Below, one piece after another: positions 51,478-60,358 of a DNA stretch of 64,000 nt. The position numbers and the translations under genes were made by a program. The notes under the pieces are model-generated. The model did no database searches. It was not told the DNA's origin and saw nothing but the letters and a program-made list of their open reading frames with translations. The DNA comes from Sva-07 sp963728195 (GTDB lineage Bacteria > Actinomycetota > Acidimicrobiia > Acidimicrobiales > Ilumatobacteraceae): assembly GCA_963728195.1 (NCBI GenBank), contig CAVSIX010000005.1, positions 331,531 through 395,530 of the forward strand, written 5' to 3'. Position 1 is the first letter of the stretch, and each line of letters opens with the position of its first letter.

Positions 51478-52305
51478 TCAGACGGCGAGGATTCGCTCTG
51501 CGTCGTCGCGGAGGCCAGCGACTGCCCGGCTGACCAGGCGGCGGGCGGCTTCGGCGGTGACACCGAGCTGCTCGCCGACTTCGCGGAAGCTCTTGCGCTC
51601 ACCATCGACGAGGCCGAAACGGGACTCGACGGCGAAGCGGGCCCGAGAGTCGAGCGTGCCGAGCAGTTCGTCGAGCAGCTCGCTGTCGACCAGCGTCATC
51701 ACGTGGTCCTCGGGGGTGCCGTCGCCATTGGCCATCAGGTCGCCGAGCGTGGCATCACCGTCGTCGCCGACCGTCTTGTCGAGGCTGACCGGCGTGGTGA
51801 GTCGGTGCAGTTCGGCGTTGGTCTGGTCGAGGGTCTCGCCATCGCCGGAGGCCTGACGCAGCGCGGCACGCAGGCTGGCGGAGCGGTCGCCGGGGATGCG
51901 GATGAGGCTGGCCTTCTGGTCGAGCGCACGACCGATGGCCTGACGGATCCAGAACGTGGCGTAGGTGGAGAACTTGAAGCCACGGCGCCAGTCGAACTTG
52001 TCGACGGCGTGCTCGAGGCCGAGGTTGCCCTCCTGGATCAGGTCGAGCAGATCCATGCCCTGGGGGAGGGGATAGCGGCGGGCGATCGACACCACCAGGC
52101 GGAGGTTGGAGCGGATGAACCGATCCTTGGCCTTCGCCGCTTCGCGGACCTGACGCTTGAGGGCGACGCCACGCTTGCCGGCGTCGAGCTGTTCCTGCGC
52201 TTCGCGGCCGGCTTCGATGATGCGCGACAGCTCACGCTCGTCTTCGGCGGTCAGCAGCGGGACCTTGCCGATGTCATTCAGGTAGAGACCAATGGAGTCG
52301 TTCAT
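51478..52305 (-). CDS. RNA polymerase sigma factor, SigA/SigB-like (group 2)
   Basis: This 275-aa protein has region 1.2 (IGLYLNDIGKVPLLTAEDE), region 2.1-2.4 (RFIRSNLRLVVSIARRYPL, DLIQEGNLGLEHAVDKFDW, FSTYATFWIRQAIGRAL), a region 3 and region 4 with the helix-turn-helix SFREVGEQLGVTAEAARRL. It lacks the long N-terminal 1.1 region of the primary sigma factor, so it is an alternative group 2 type. The ATG at 52305 is preceded by TAGGAAACATC. The 296-bp region upstream is shared with nadD. It is probably growth-phase or stress related, but this is not visible in the sequence. Confidence 0.95.
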   Translation of the reverse strand: MNDSIGLYLNDIGKVPLLTAEDERELSRIIEAGREAQEQLDAGKRGVALKRQVREAAKAKDRFIRSNLRLVVSIARRYPLPQGMDLLDLIQEGNLGLEHAVDKFDWRRGFKFSTYATFWIRQAIGRALDQKASLIRIPGDRSASLRAALRQASGDGETLDQTNAELHRLTTPVSLDKTVGDDGDATLGDLMANGDGTPEDHVMTLVDSELLDELLGTLDSRARFAVESRFGLVDGERKSFREVGEQLGVTAEAARRLVSRAVAGLRDDAERILAV

Positions 52306-52601
52306 GATGTTTCCTACAACCGTTCGTGTTCGTGTTGATTCCGGGGCCAAGATGTGCCATCTGACACACTGCATCGACCGTGCGGATCGAACCGACGCCG
52401 GATCCGACACGTGGAATGTGCGGTCCGATGAGGCGATCGATATGCGGCAGACGCCGACTACGAGGGACTTCCCGGGGGAAACCGTCGCAAACCGTGTACT
52501 CGGGGGTATATGGGGGAGCGATTTACAGTAACAGACGTGTCAACCCCGCGACGGGTCGGTTGCGTCCGATTTCCGTCACGACGACGTAAAATCGGGGAAT
52601 C
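52306..52601. other. Divergent intergenic region between the sigma factor and nadD
   Basis: The region is less GC-rich than its surroundings. It holds the ribosome-binding site of the sigma gene (52306-52316), a tandem CGTTCGTGTTCGTGTT, and the nadD -10 box. A TATATG and a TTTACAGT stretch near 52508-52530 may mark another promoter. No gene or strong hairpin was seen. Confidence 0.5.
52587..52592 (+). promoter_or_regulatory. -10 box (TAAAAT) of the nadD operon
   Basis: TAAAAT ends nine bases before the GTG at 52602, so the transcript has at most a few leader bases. Confidence 0.55.
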
Positions 52602-53207
52602 GTGCCCCAAATCGATTCATCGTTGCGTCGTGTCGGGCTCTTCGGGGGCACGTTCGATCCGCCGCACGTGGGTCATCTCGTCACCGCCGTGAACGTCCGG
52701 CACGCCTTGGGCCTCGACCTGGTCGTGATGATGGTGGCGAACGTGCCGTGGCAGAAGGAGGGCAGCCGGGCGATCACGCCGGCACCCGACCGCCTCGCCA
52801 TGGTCGAGGCCGCCGTCCACGACGTCGCCGGGCTGGTGCCCGGTCGGCAGGAGATCGATCTCGGTGGGCCGAGTTACACCGCCGACACGTTGGCGGTGCT
52901 GGCGGGCGAGTATCCCGCTGCGGAGTTCTTCACGATCATCGGCGATGACGCCGCTGCCGGATTGCGAACGTGGACCCGTTGGGAGGAGGTCGTCGAGCGT
53001 TCTCGACTCGTGGTCGTCGATCGTCCGGGTGAGCACGCCGACGTCGACGGTGACATCGACTGGATCCGCGTCGAGGTACCGCGCCTCGAGGTGTCGAGCA
53101 CCGACCTGCGGGCCCGTTTCACCGATGGCCGACCGCTCGACTATCTCGTCACGCAACCGGTACTCGACGTCATTGGCCGCCGTGGCCTCTACGGGGCATC
53201 GTCGTGA
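52602..53207 (+). CDS. nadD: Nicotinate-nucleotide adenylyltransferase
   Basis: This 201-aa nucleotidyltransferase has the GxFxPxHxGH motif GLFGGTFDPPHVGHL near residue 12 and the second signature EVSSTDLRARFTDGR near residue 165 (the ISSTxxR box). It joins ATP and nicotinate mononucleotide in NAD synthesis. The stop overlaps the GTG of the next gene. In many actinobacteria nadD is followed by an LCP-type gene and rsfS, as here. Confidence 0.95.
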   Translation: MPQIDSSLRRVGLFGGTFDPPHVGHLVTAVNVRHALGLDLVVMMVANVPWQKEGSRAITPAPDRLAMVEAAVHDVAGLVPGRQEIDLGGPSYTADTLAVLAGEYPAAEFFTIIGDDAAAGLRTWTRWEEVVERSRLVVVDRPGEHADVDGDIDWIRVEVPRLEVSSTDLRARFTDGRPLDYLVTQPVLDVIGRRGLYGASS

Positions 53208-54541
53208 CGGCGATCGCCGAACGCCGCACCCGCCGCACCATCGTCGGGGGTGTGCTCGCATTGGTGCTGCTCGCAGTCGCCACGGTGATGTTCGGCGTGG
53301 GAGTGGTCACGCTGTCCAATTCGCAGGAAGGCGAGGCGGTCGGTGTCGACACGAGGCCTCGCATCGATCTGCCGTCCACGCCCAACGCCCTGCTCGCAGT
53401 CACGGATGAAGCGGGCCGTCTCGCCTCGTTGGTGGTGATGACACTGCTGCCCGAAGGACAAGGCGGCAGCATCGTCGCCGTCCCCGTGAATGCCGACGTC
53501 ACCGCCGGCTTCGGCGAGGAGCGGCGCTCAGTGGCGGCCGCCTTCGACACCGTCGATCTCGCCGGGTTCGTCGCCCTGGTCGAGGAGATGCTCTCGATCA
53601 CGTTGCAGCGTGCCGAGGCGGTCGACGCCGCAGGTCTGGAGGCGATGCTGCCCGGGATCGCTGCATCGCGGATGGTGTTGCCGGCGGACGTGATCGACAC
53701 ACAGGGAGGCGGTGGCGTGATCGCGACCGCCGGCCCCCAGACCTTCACCGTCGGCGAATTGACCGACATCCTCGCGGCGATCGACGACGACGCCGAGACC
53801 GATGTGTCGCATCCCAACGACGTCGCCGTGTGGGAGTCGTTGGCACAGATGGCGCCGGTGACCGTTCCGCCCGATCCGGTGCCACTCGACGACGTCGGCC
53901 GCCCTGTCGCACCCAATGACGTCGCCGAGCTCGTGGCTCGGCTGTGGCAGGGCGAGGTGGCCGTGCGCGATCTTCTGGTGCGCCCGGTCACCGACGCAGA
54001 GAATCCCACGCAGGTCGATGTGGTGCAGATCGACCGCCGGGACTCGGTGATGGTGTTCGCCCAGGTGTCCCCTGCTCTGGTGTCGACGCCCAACCTCGGT
54101 TCGAAGGTGAGGATCGTCGCCGGCTTCACCGACGAGCAGCTCGCCGAGGCCGACGGCCTGTACGCATCGTCGTCGGACATCCTCTACGAGCTGGTCGGAC
54201 GTCTGTTGTTCCTGTCGACCAACATCGTTTCGATCGACACGGCGCCATCGGGAGCCCCCGCGGTCACCGTCGTCCAGATCGCCAACGAGTGGCAACGCGA
54301 AGGGACCGTCGAGGTCCTCGGTGCACTTCTCGGTGAAGTGGACGTCCGGGTGGCGGACACCGTGCTCGAGGGCGTCGACACCGAGATCACCCTCGGCATG
54401 TCATATCTGCAGCACGAAGTGGAACGGGCAGCGGCGGTTGCTCCGGAGGAAACGTCAGTGGAGACCTCGACGGCCCCGTCGACGCAGAGCGACGTGACCC
54501 CGTCGAGCGATGTGGCCGCTACGGTCGCAGGGGATGGATGA
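53204..54541 (+). CDS. Divergent LCP/LytR-like membrane-anchored protein
   Basis: This 445-aa protein has a cytoplasmic start, one transmembrane helix (IVGGVLALVLLAVATVMFGV) and a large outer domain. Its centre resembles a LytR-CpsA-Psr fold: NALLAVTDEAGRLASLVVM, SIVAVPVNADV, DTVDLAGFVALVEEMLSI, and AAGLEAMLPGI. The Arg-rich and Asp-containing active-site motifs of true phosphotransferases are absent or altered. The C-terminal 110 residues end in a Thr/Ser-rich tail, similar to LytR_C. Position between nadD and rsfS is the classic one for an LCP gene. It probably binds a wall precursor without full catalytic activity. Overlaps with neighbours are 4 bp on both sides. Confidence 0.7.
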   Translation: MTAIAERRTRRTIVGGVLALVLLAVATVMFGVGVVTLSNSQEGEAVGVDTRPRIDLPSTPNALLAVTDEAGRLASLVVMTLLPEGQGGSIVAVPVNADVTAGFGEERRSVAAAFDTVDLAGFVALVEEMLSITLQRAEAVDAAGLEAMLPGIAASRMVLPADVIDTQGGGGVIATAGPQTFTVGELTDILAAIDDDAETDVSHPNDVAVWESLAQMAPVTVPPDPVPLDDVGRPVAPNDVAELVARLWQGEVAVRDLLVRPVTDAENPTQVDVVQIDRRDSVMVFAQVSPALVSTPNLGSKVRIVAGFTDEQLAEADGLYASSSDILYELVGRLLFLSTNIVSIDTAPSGAPAVTVVQIANEWQREGTVEVLGALLGEVDVRVADTVLEGVDTEITLGMSYLQHEVERAAAVAPEETSVETSTAPSTQSDVTPSSDVAATVAGDG

Positions 54542-54942
54542 CCGACATGGCTGATGGCGACGATGCGACGGGGACCGATTCGAGTGAGGCGCTGGCGCAG
54601 TGCGCGGCACGGGCGGCTTCCGACCTGAAGGCGACCGATGTGATCGTGCTCGACGTCGGCTCCCTGCTGTCGATCACCGGCTACTTCGTCATCGCCAGCG
54701 CCTCGAACCCGCGCCAGGTGCGTGCGGTGGTCGACGACGTCGAGACGAAGGTGAAGGCCGAGCTGGGTCGTGCCCCGGTGCGCACCGAAGGCGCCCGCGA
54801 GCAGCAGTGGACGTTGATCGACTACGGCGACGTCGTGGTCCACGTGTTCCTCGACTCGGTCCGCGAGTTCTACGAGATCGAACGGCTCTACATGGATGCT
54901 CCGCGAATCGAATGGGAGCCGCGCACAGCTGAACTCGATTGA
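54538..54942 (+). CDS. rsfS: Ribosomal silencing factor RsfS
   Basis: This 134-aa protein is the RsfS/Iojap family: LKATDVIVLDVGSLLSITGYFVIAS with the conserved strand-helix, VRAVVDDVETKVK, and EGAREQQWTLIDYGDVVVHVF, then YEIERLYMDAPRIEW. It binds ribosomal protein uL14 and blocks subunit joining in nutrient stress. The first 18 residues are acidic and variable. The ATG at 54538 overlaps the preceding stop; M4 is an alternative. Confidence 0.95.
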   Translation: MTDMADGDDATGTDSSEALAQCAARAASDLKATDVIVLDVGSLLSITGYFVIASASNPRQVRAVVDDVETKVKAELGRAPVRTEGAREQQWTLIDYGDVVVHVFLDSVREFYEIERLYMDAPRIEWEPRTAELD

Positions 54943-54969
54943 GATCGGTCCTCGTGGCCACACTTCGGT

Positions 54970-55497
54970 ATGGCGTCGGATCGGTACGAGTTCTTCCAGC
55001 AGGCCTTCTTCGTCGAGGACCTGCGGGCGTCGATCGACGAGTGGGACCGGGTGTTCGGCGCTGGGCCGTTCGTGCTGAGTGAGCACCACCGAACCGATTC
55101 GTTCGATTACCGCGGGACCGACCACGAGGCCGACGTGTCGTATGCGTTCGGCTATCTCGGCGACACGATGATCCAGTTCATCGTGCAGCATGACGACACG
55201 CCGTCGATCTACCGCGACATGTTCGAGCCCGGGCACTTCGGGTTTCACCACAGCGGAGTGCTGGTCGACGACTTCGAGGCCGAATTCGCGCGGTTCGAAT
55301 CGCTCGGGTTCGTCTGTGCGACACGGTTGCACGCCGACAACGTCGACGCAGCGTATTTCGACACCCGCCACCTCACCGGCGGGTTCACCGAGATCCATGG
55401 AACACCGCCACACATCCTCGATGCGTTTGCCACGTGGCGACGTGCGCACGCCGAACGTCGGCCCGGCGATCCGTCGATCGTCCCGCGCGTCCGCTGA
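54970..55497 (+). CDS. VOC (glyoxalase-like) family protein
   Basis: This 175-aa protein opens with QQAFFVEDLRASIDEWDRVFGAGPFVL, the beta-alpha-beta module of vicinal oxygen chelate proteins. It has metal-ligand-like HHSGVLVDDFEAEFARFESLG and ends the second module with TGGFTEIHGTPPHILDAF. This layout matches the methylmalonyl-CoA-epimerase-like/glyoxalase group. Substrate unknown. It lies 27 bp after rsfS on the same strand. Confidence 0.85.
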   Translation: MASDRYEFFQQAFFVEDLRASIDEWDRVFGAGPFVLSEHHRTDSFDYRGTDHEADVSYAFGYLGDTMIQFIVQHDDTPSIYRDMFEPGHFGFHHSGVLVDDFEAEFARFESLGFVCATRLHADNVDAAYFDTRHLTGGFTEIHGTPPHILDAFATWRRAHAERRPGDPSIVPRVR

Positions 55498-55569
55498 CGC
55501 GTTCTGGCGAACGCCGTCGGTGGTGTAGCTTGCGCTGAGCGGGCGGTCATCCAATCGAGGGGAACGGTC

Positions 55570-56436
55570 ATGACACGCAACCGGATCATCGGATTCGTCG
55601 CATCGCTCGCACTTGCCGTCACCGTCATCGGTGCGTCGGCGTCGGCGATCACCGACGGCAACATCGACGGGGAGGATCACCCGAACGTCGGCATGCTGCT
55701 CTTCTACACCGCCGAAGGGCGGTTCCGTTGCTCGGGGACCCTGGTGTCGCCGACGGTCGTGCTGACGGCAGCGCACTGCACCGACGGCACGTTGGGCAAG
55801 ACGATGGTGACCTTCGAGACCACGATCGCACTCGAGCCCCCGAGTGGCCTCCCCGTGGCGAAGAACCCGAGCAAGGGATTCTCCGGGAGCGAGCGCCCGT
55901 CCAGTGACATCGCCGTGCAGTACGGAACCGCTCACACTGCGCCCGGCTACTCCGATTTCACGGACCTCGCCAACTGGAACGACTACGGGGTGGTCGTCCT
56001 GGACAAGTCGGTGAAGAAGATCACTCCAGCTCGCCTCGCCCCTCGCGGCTACCTCGACCAGTTCACGTCGGACCAGCTGAACTCCACACTCTTCACGCTC
56101 GTCGGCTACGGCACCGAAGTGCGCAAGGCCGAGACGGGCCCGCAGACGCCGACTCCGTTCGGCTATCCCCTGATCCGACGCAACGCCGACTCGCCCGGCC
56201 AGAAGCTCGATGCGCAGATCCTGCAGACGAACGGCAACGGCAACGACACGCGTGGTGACGGTGGAACGTGCTTCGGCGACTCCGGTGGCCCCGCCTTCCA
56301 AGGTGGTTACGTCGTGACCGTGACGAGCTACGGCTACACGAGCAACTGCCGTTACATCGACGGTCTGCAGCGAGTCGACATCGGCATCGCCCAGGACTGG
56401 TTGGCCACCTTCGGAGTGAAGCCCGCCGCCGGCTGA
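55570..56436 (+). CDS. Secreted trypsin-like serine protease
   Basis: This 288-aa protein has a signal peptide (RIIGFVASLALAVTVIGASASA) and a chymotrypsin-fold domain. The catalytic His is in VVLTAAHCTDG (residue about 65), the Asp in WNDYGVVVLD, and the Ser in CFGDSGGPAF near residue 240. The disulfide partners of the AHC loop and of CFGDSGG are present. No propeptide of obvious length is visible, since mature ITDGNIDGEDHPN follows at once. It would act outside the cell, probably on proteins. The ATG follows GAGGGGAACGGTC; a TAGCTT box lies about 35 bp upstream. Confidence 0.95.
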   Translation: MTRNRIIGFVASLALAVTVIGASASAITDGNIDGEDHPNVGMLLFYTAEGRFRCSGTLVSPTVVLTAAHCTDGTLGKTMVTFETTIALEPPSGLPVAKNPSKGFSGSERPSSDIAVQYGTAHTAPGYSDFTDLANWNDYGVVVLDKSVKKITPARLAPRGYLDQFTSDQLNSTLFTLVGYGTEVRKAETGPQTPTPFGYPLIRRNADSPGQKLDAQILQTNGNGNDTRGDGGTCFGDSGGPAFQGGYVVTVTSYGYTSNCRYIDGLQRVDIGIAQDWLATFGVKPAAG

Positions 56437-56564
56437 CAACGACCCGCCGAACTCGTGAACCTACGGTGCTTCCTCGGTGGCGTCGGTTCACGAGAACCGG
56501 GGCGTCCGGCCGTTGTGATGGGGGAGCGGCGGTTGATAACGTACGCCGTCCCCTACGGGCAGTT

Positions 56565-56637
56565 GGGGCTATAGCTCAGTTGGTAGAGCGCTTCCATGGC
56601 ATGGAAGAGGTCAGGAGTTCGATTCTCCTTAGCTCCA
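56565..56637 (+). tRNA. tRNA-Ala (anticodon GGC)
   Basis: GGGGCTA and TAGCTCC pair as acceptor stem (one G-T), with D arm AGCTCAGTTGGTAGAGC, anticodon arm CTTCC/GGAAG around ATGGCAT with anticodon GGC at loop positions 3-5, and T arm with TTCGATT. CCA is not encoded (discriminator A at 56637). The region following it has accessory character, and its 3' end is a typical integration site. Confidence 0.97.
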
Positions 56638-56642
56638 CGGAA

Positions 56643-56667
56643 AACCCCAGGTCACAGGCCTGGGGTT
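56643..56667 (+). terminator. Terminator after tRNA-Ala
   Basis: AACCCCAGG and its complement enclose a 7-nt loop and are followed by CGTTCGTTTT. It starts five bases after the tRNA. Confidence 0.85.
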
Positions 56668-56898
56668 CGTTCGTTTTGCGGGTCGTTGGTCCAGGTGGGC
56701 TACTGGGTGGGCAACGGTCGGAGACGCAGTGTCCGCCGATTGCTCGGACCGAGGCGCTGAGTCGGTACACGGTGCCGCGAATGGCGCAGCAGACGTGACA
56801 CGGTGTCAGCGCCGGGGGTGGCGATTGACGACCGGGGCTCGGCGCGACGGCGCATCCGCTACGGTCGGTGAGCGTGCAGTGTCGAAACGTGGCTGGTG

Positions 56899-57105
56899 TC
56901 AGCCCGTCGCTTCGAGCTGGGCCACGAAGTCCTCGAGTTCCTGTCGTCGGAACCGAACACACCGTCCGATGCGGAGCGGGTGGATCTCGCCTCGATACGT
57001 CAGCTCGTAGATCATCGTTCGGCTGACTCCCAACATAGCCGCGGCCTGCTTCACGCTCACGAGCAACGGGCGCATTTCAGCGTCATCGTCCTCGAAAGTG
57101 CGCAC
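56899..57105 (-). CDS. Excisionase-type helix-turn-helix protein
   Basis: This 68-aa protein is a MerR/excisionase-like winged helix: LVSVKQAAAMLGVSRTMIYE (helix-turn-helix), then YRGEIHPLRIGRCVRFRRQE, the short wing typical of Xis and of HTH_17 domains. Such proteins often regulate integrase in mobile elements. It is the first gene after tRNA-Ala on this side and is intact. No integrase gene is seen in the window, so it may be a relic of a mobile element. Start ATG at 57105. Confidence 0.85.
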   Translation of the reverse strand: MRTFEDDDAEMRPLLVSVKQAAAMLGVSRTMIYELTYRGEIHPLRIGRCVRFRRQELEDFVAQLEATG

Positions 57106-57272
57106 AGCGAAGTCGTTCGATCGCTCACGACACTCAACGGGTCTTGTGACCCCTCACGGGTAAAGAATCTCGGGCCAAAGTGCACGGTGCCACGGCGCTT
57201 GCAGGATGCGTATCAGAGCGGCGCGGGCAACGGTGCAGGTGCGTCCGTGGCGTTTCTGCTAGCACTGGTCCG

Positions 57273-57976
57273 GTGAGCGGACATGTGCGGGTAGCTTCCT
57301 GGAATCTTGAGTGGGCCACCCCGGGGAGTGCCCGACACGATCGAGCCATTCGGTACCTCGGCCGGCTCGATGCCGACATCATCGTCACTACCGAGGACTC
57401 GCTGCATGACTGGGTCGACTATCCGCACCGGATCGATGGTGGACCAGACTGGGGCTACCCGATCAGTGGGCAGCGCCGGAAGGTCATTGCATGGTCTCGA
57501 AGCCCATGGCTGGTCCACGAGCATCTCGATGTGCCGTCAACTCAGGGTCGGTTTGTCCAGGGCACGACCTCGGTGGAGGCGAGACGTACCGGGTGCTCGG
57601 CGTCTGCATTGCTTGGCAGGATGCTCACGTTAGGAGTGGTCGCGCTGACCGCGAGCGGTGGGCGGAGCACATCGACTACTGCCAGGCGCTCGGTCCAGCG
57701 ATTGCCGAGTCGGTCGGCGCTGGCCGTTCCATTGTGGCTGGAGATTTCAACCAGCGCCTGCCGAGGTATCGGCAGCCGCTAGCGGCAGTTCAGGCACTCG
57801 TCGAGGCCCTGGGACCGCTACATGTTCCGACCGCTGGTGAGCAGTCCGTTCGTCGACTCGTCGATCACATCGCGGTAAGCCCGGATGTAGCGGTGCACGA
57901 GGTGGAGGCGTGGTCCAACATCATCGACGGGGAACGGACCGGCGATCACGCCGGGGTTGCTGTCACGATCGCGTAG
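57273..57976 (+). pseudogene. Endonuclease/exonuclease/phosphatase (EEP) family gene, frameshifted
   Basis: From the GTG at 57273 the first frame reads VRVASWNLEWATPGSARHD and LDADIIVTTEDSLHDW, the EEP start (Asn and Glu metal ligands). Near 57580 the frame changes: the continuation is ETYRVLGVCIAWQDAH, SIVAGDFNQRLP (the GDFN motif) and VDHIAVSPDV, TGDHAGVAVTI (catalytic DH). One missing base restores a single protein of about 234 residues. Such proteins cut phosphodiesters or nucleic acids. Probably a sequencing error or recent loss. Confidence 0.75.
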
Positions 57977-58075
57977 CGGAAGCGCATCGCCGGCGGCGTC
58001 CTCTGGAGGGTCGTCAACCGGACAGACCGGGCTGAGTGAAGACCGAGCGCTTCGACAGCGAGTGCGAGTTGACGC

Positions 58076-58795
58076 TCAACGAACTCGTCGACGATGTGGG
58101 TCGCGTTGCCAAGAAAGAGGTCGAATCCGGCCACTTTGGACGACGACGTCGCCGACACGGGCCTCGACAGCGTCGAAGACGAACGTGACGTCCCCGTTGG
58201 TGACTGTCATCCGGACGCGAACGACTGGTCGCCCATCGGCGGGTAGCTCAGCTCGGAGAAGGTGATATGGAACCCGTCTGCTCGTCTGGCAATCGAGCCG
58301 TCCCTGCTTGAGCGTCCCGAGTACGTCCAGGTTGCCCAGGTCGGGAGGCAGTACGCCGGCAGAACCAGGATCCCCTGGACCGACGTTCGCATCTTCGGCG
58401 TACTCGGCTCGCCCGGATGGGACGTCGTCGACTCCGGCGATCGACGAGATCGACACACCGCAAGGCGGGTCGGAGTCTTCGCCATCGTCGGTACGGAGGC
58501 CCAACCGGTTGGCATCTCGGAGATCGGAAGCACGGCCTGGTCAAGCAGTTCTTGGGGTGGCGGCCACACCGACGGCTCCGTTGTCGTTGAGACAGTGGTC
58601 GGAGAAGCCGTCGGAGTGCTGGTCGACTCGGGCACAGCCTCAGACGTGGTGGAGGCCGACGCCGACGTGAATGGCTCCGTTGCCGACGGAGTGAAGGTGA
58701 CGACCGCTGTCGACTCAGCGCCGTCGCTTCCCGCATCCAGCCACCGCCAAACTCGCGACAGTGACAAATAGACTCACGCGCTTCATCCGCCTCAT
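58076..58795 (-). pseudogene. Lipoprotein gene, frameshifted twice
   Basis: The first frame (ATG 58795) starts MRRMKRVSLFVTVASLAVAGC, a signal peptide with lipobox AVAGC, then stops. Removing one T (plus strand) near 58729 joins it to SDGAESTAVVTFTPSATEP, a Thr/Ser/Pro-rich linker, and to PPPQELLDQAVLPISEMPTGW. A second change near 58495 joins to DDGEDSDPPCGVSISS, VGPGDPGSAG and a C-terminal beta-rich part with VRVRMTVTNGDVTFVFDA. The layout (GW followed by DPPC) resembles the lipoprotein at 31406. Confidence 0.65.
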
Positions 58796-59382
58796 GGCCG
58801 CCAGAGTACGACACCGGTGTCGAGGTGTCCTGGATCGGCACGGTTGTGGAGTTGCATGGCGACGCCGCCCAGAAGGCAACTCCCGTGGGTCACTATCCTC
58901 GGCATCGTCGTACAGTTGCTCGGCTCGCTGCTCACGATCACCGCCGCACCGTCGACCCCCACTGTGCGGGCGATCGACGACACCGTCGGCGACCGCAGCT
59001 CGCAGCGCCTCGGCGGTCCGTTCCGGACGCGCCAGTGGCCGCTCGATGCCGAACCCATTGAGCGCCCTGCGGACCTCGTCGGTCGACAACTCCTAGATTC
59101 GAGCGATGGTCGACGCGTGCGCCTATCGTCGACGTACTGCTGGCGGAGTCACAGTGGGTCTGCGAAGAGGGCGAGGGGACGTTGGCGGGAACGTGTCGAC
59201 GCGAGCGGCAGGCCGGCAGCGTGTAGCCCGTCGCGATTGGCCCAGGGGAGTATCGCTGAGGTCGGCGGCGATGGCCGTGACCGCGCTCGCCGGCATCGAG
59301 CCGCCGCGCCGCCTGGTCGAGATCGGGCATGCACCGCACGATAGGTCGGTTGCCGCACGAGGCCTGCCACTAGGTTCGTCCT
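58796..59382. other. 587-bp stretch without an intact gene
   Basis: On the minus strand a frame ends HLDTGVVLWRP and overlaps the lipoprotein ATG (ATGA at 58795), preceded by VTHGSCLLGGVAMQ. Upstream, another frame reads VRRALNGFGIERPLARPE. They could be parts of one further broken gene, but no domain is recognised. The region ends with a -10 box for the next gene. Confidence 0.4.
59371..59376 (+). promoter_or_regulatory. -10 box (TAGGTT) of the DUF2510 gene
   Basis: TAGGTT ends six bases before the ATG at 59383, the same leaderless spacing as in the chromosomal genes. Confidence 0.5.
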
Positions 59383-59976
59383 ATGAGTTCACCGCCGCTA
59401 CCGCCGCCCGGCTGGCACGACGATCCGGGTGATTCGACGTCGTTGCGGTATTGGGACGGCGCACAGTCGGACTGAGAATCGAGCACCGAAGGCCCAGCCT
59501 CCTGCAGTTGTTCGGCGGGTGGGTCGGACTCGAACTGGCCGCCTCTACAGCATCTCGCCCGCGATCGGGGGCGCAGCGGCGATCATCGTCGGTTCCGTGT
59601 CTCCGTGGGTGACCGTGGCGACGGTGTTCGGCTCGATCAGCGTGAGTGGAACCGACGGCGACGGTGTGATCACGCTCGCCGGTGGTGCCGTGATCGCGCT
59701 GCTGGTACGCAGTATCCAGTTCCTTCGCGGCAACCAGTCTGCTCAGATCCTCACGGCTGCGGTGCTGCTCTACGACCTCGTCAACGTGAATCGAAACGTG
59801 GGAGATGCCGCCAATGAGTTCGCAACCGCGTCCGTCGGTTGGGTCTCTGGTTGGCGACTGCGGGTGCAGTGGTCGCCTTCGGAACTTCACCTGCCATTGA
59901 ACCGGGCGAAGCCGCAAGAGGAACGACCGAGCGGCAGTTGGTCAGCACCTGCGGCACCCTGAATGGATGCCGGCTA
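59383..59976 (+). pseudogene. DUF2510 membrane protein, frameshifted
   Basis: Starts SSPPLPPPGWHDDPGDST and LRYWDGAQ, the DUF2510 motif in which W-T-E normally follow. One extra C near 59467 shifts the frame; removing it restores AQWTENRAPKAQ and continues into LYSISPAIGGAAAIIVGSVS and TLAGGAVIALLVRS (two transmembrane helices). A second indel near 59840 leads to LGLWLATAGAVVAF, another helix. Intact, it would be a four-helix membrane protein with the DUF2510 head in the cytoplasm. Confidence 0.7.
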
Positions 59977-59991
59977 GGCCGTGACACGTCC

Positions 59992-60175
59992 ATGACTGTC
60001 GACGACGCATTGATGACCCCGGTCGAGCTCGCCGCCTACCTCAAGATCCCCCGAAGGCACACTCGCTCAGTGGCGCTACCTCGGCAGGGGTCCGCGCTAC
60101 GTGAAGGTCGGTCGGCACGTCCGCTACAGACACTCCGCCGTGGAGGCGTGGGCTACTGGAAAAGATTCAGGTGAT
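59992..60175 (+). pseudogene. Excisionase-type HTH gene, frameshifted
   Basis: From the ATG at 59992: TPVELAAYLKIP, then one extra C in a run of five at 60048-60052 changes the frame. After removal it continues EGTLAQWRYLGRGPRYVKVG and RHVRYRHSAVEAWATG, a complete HTH_17 excisionase domain. It is a second HTH of the kind seen intact at 56899. The stop of the restored frame lies further downstream, near 60325. Confidence 0.75.
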
Positions 60176-60358
60176 CCACGTCCTCCGTGGTCACACTCAC
60201 CAGTCCGCTTGAGGCTGCATCGACATTGCTTTTCTCGACACCGGTCGGGACTGTTGTTCGGATGTGTCAGTAGATGGTCGCTGAACGGACAGTCAGGTCA
60301 GCGTTGGTTCATCGGCGGGACCTAGAAGTTGTAGCCGGATGCGCCCGCGATCGATCTG

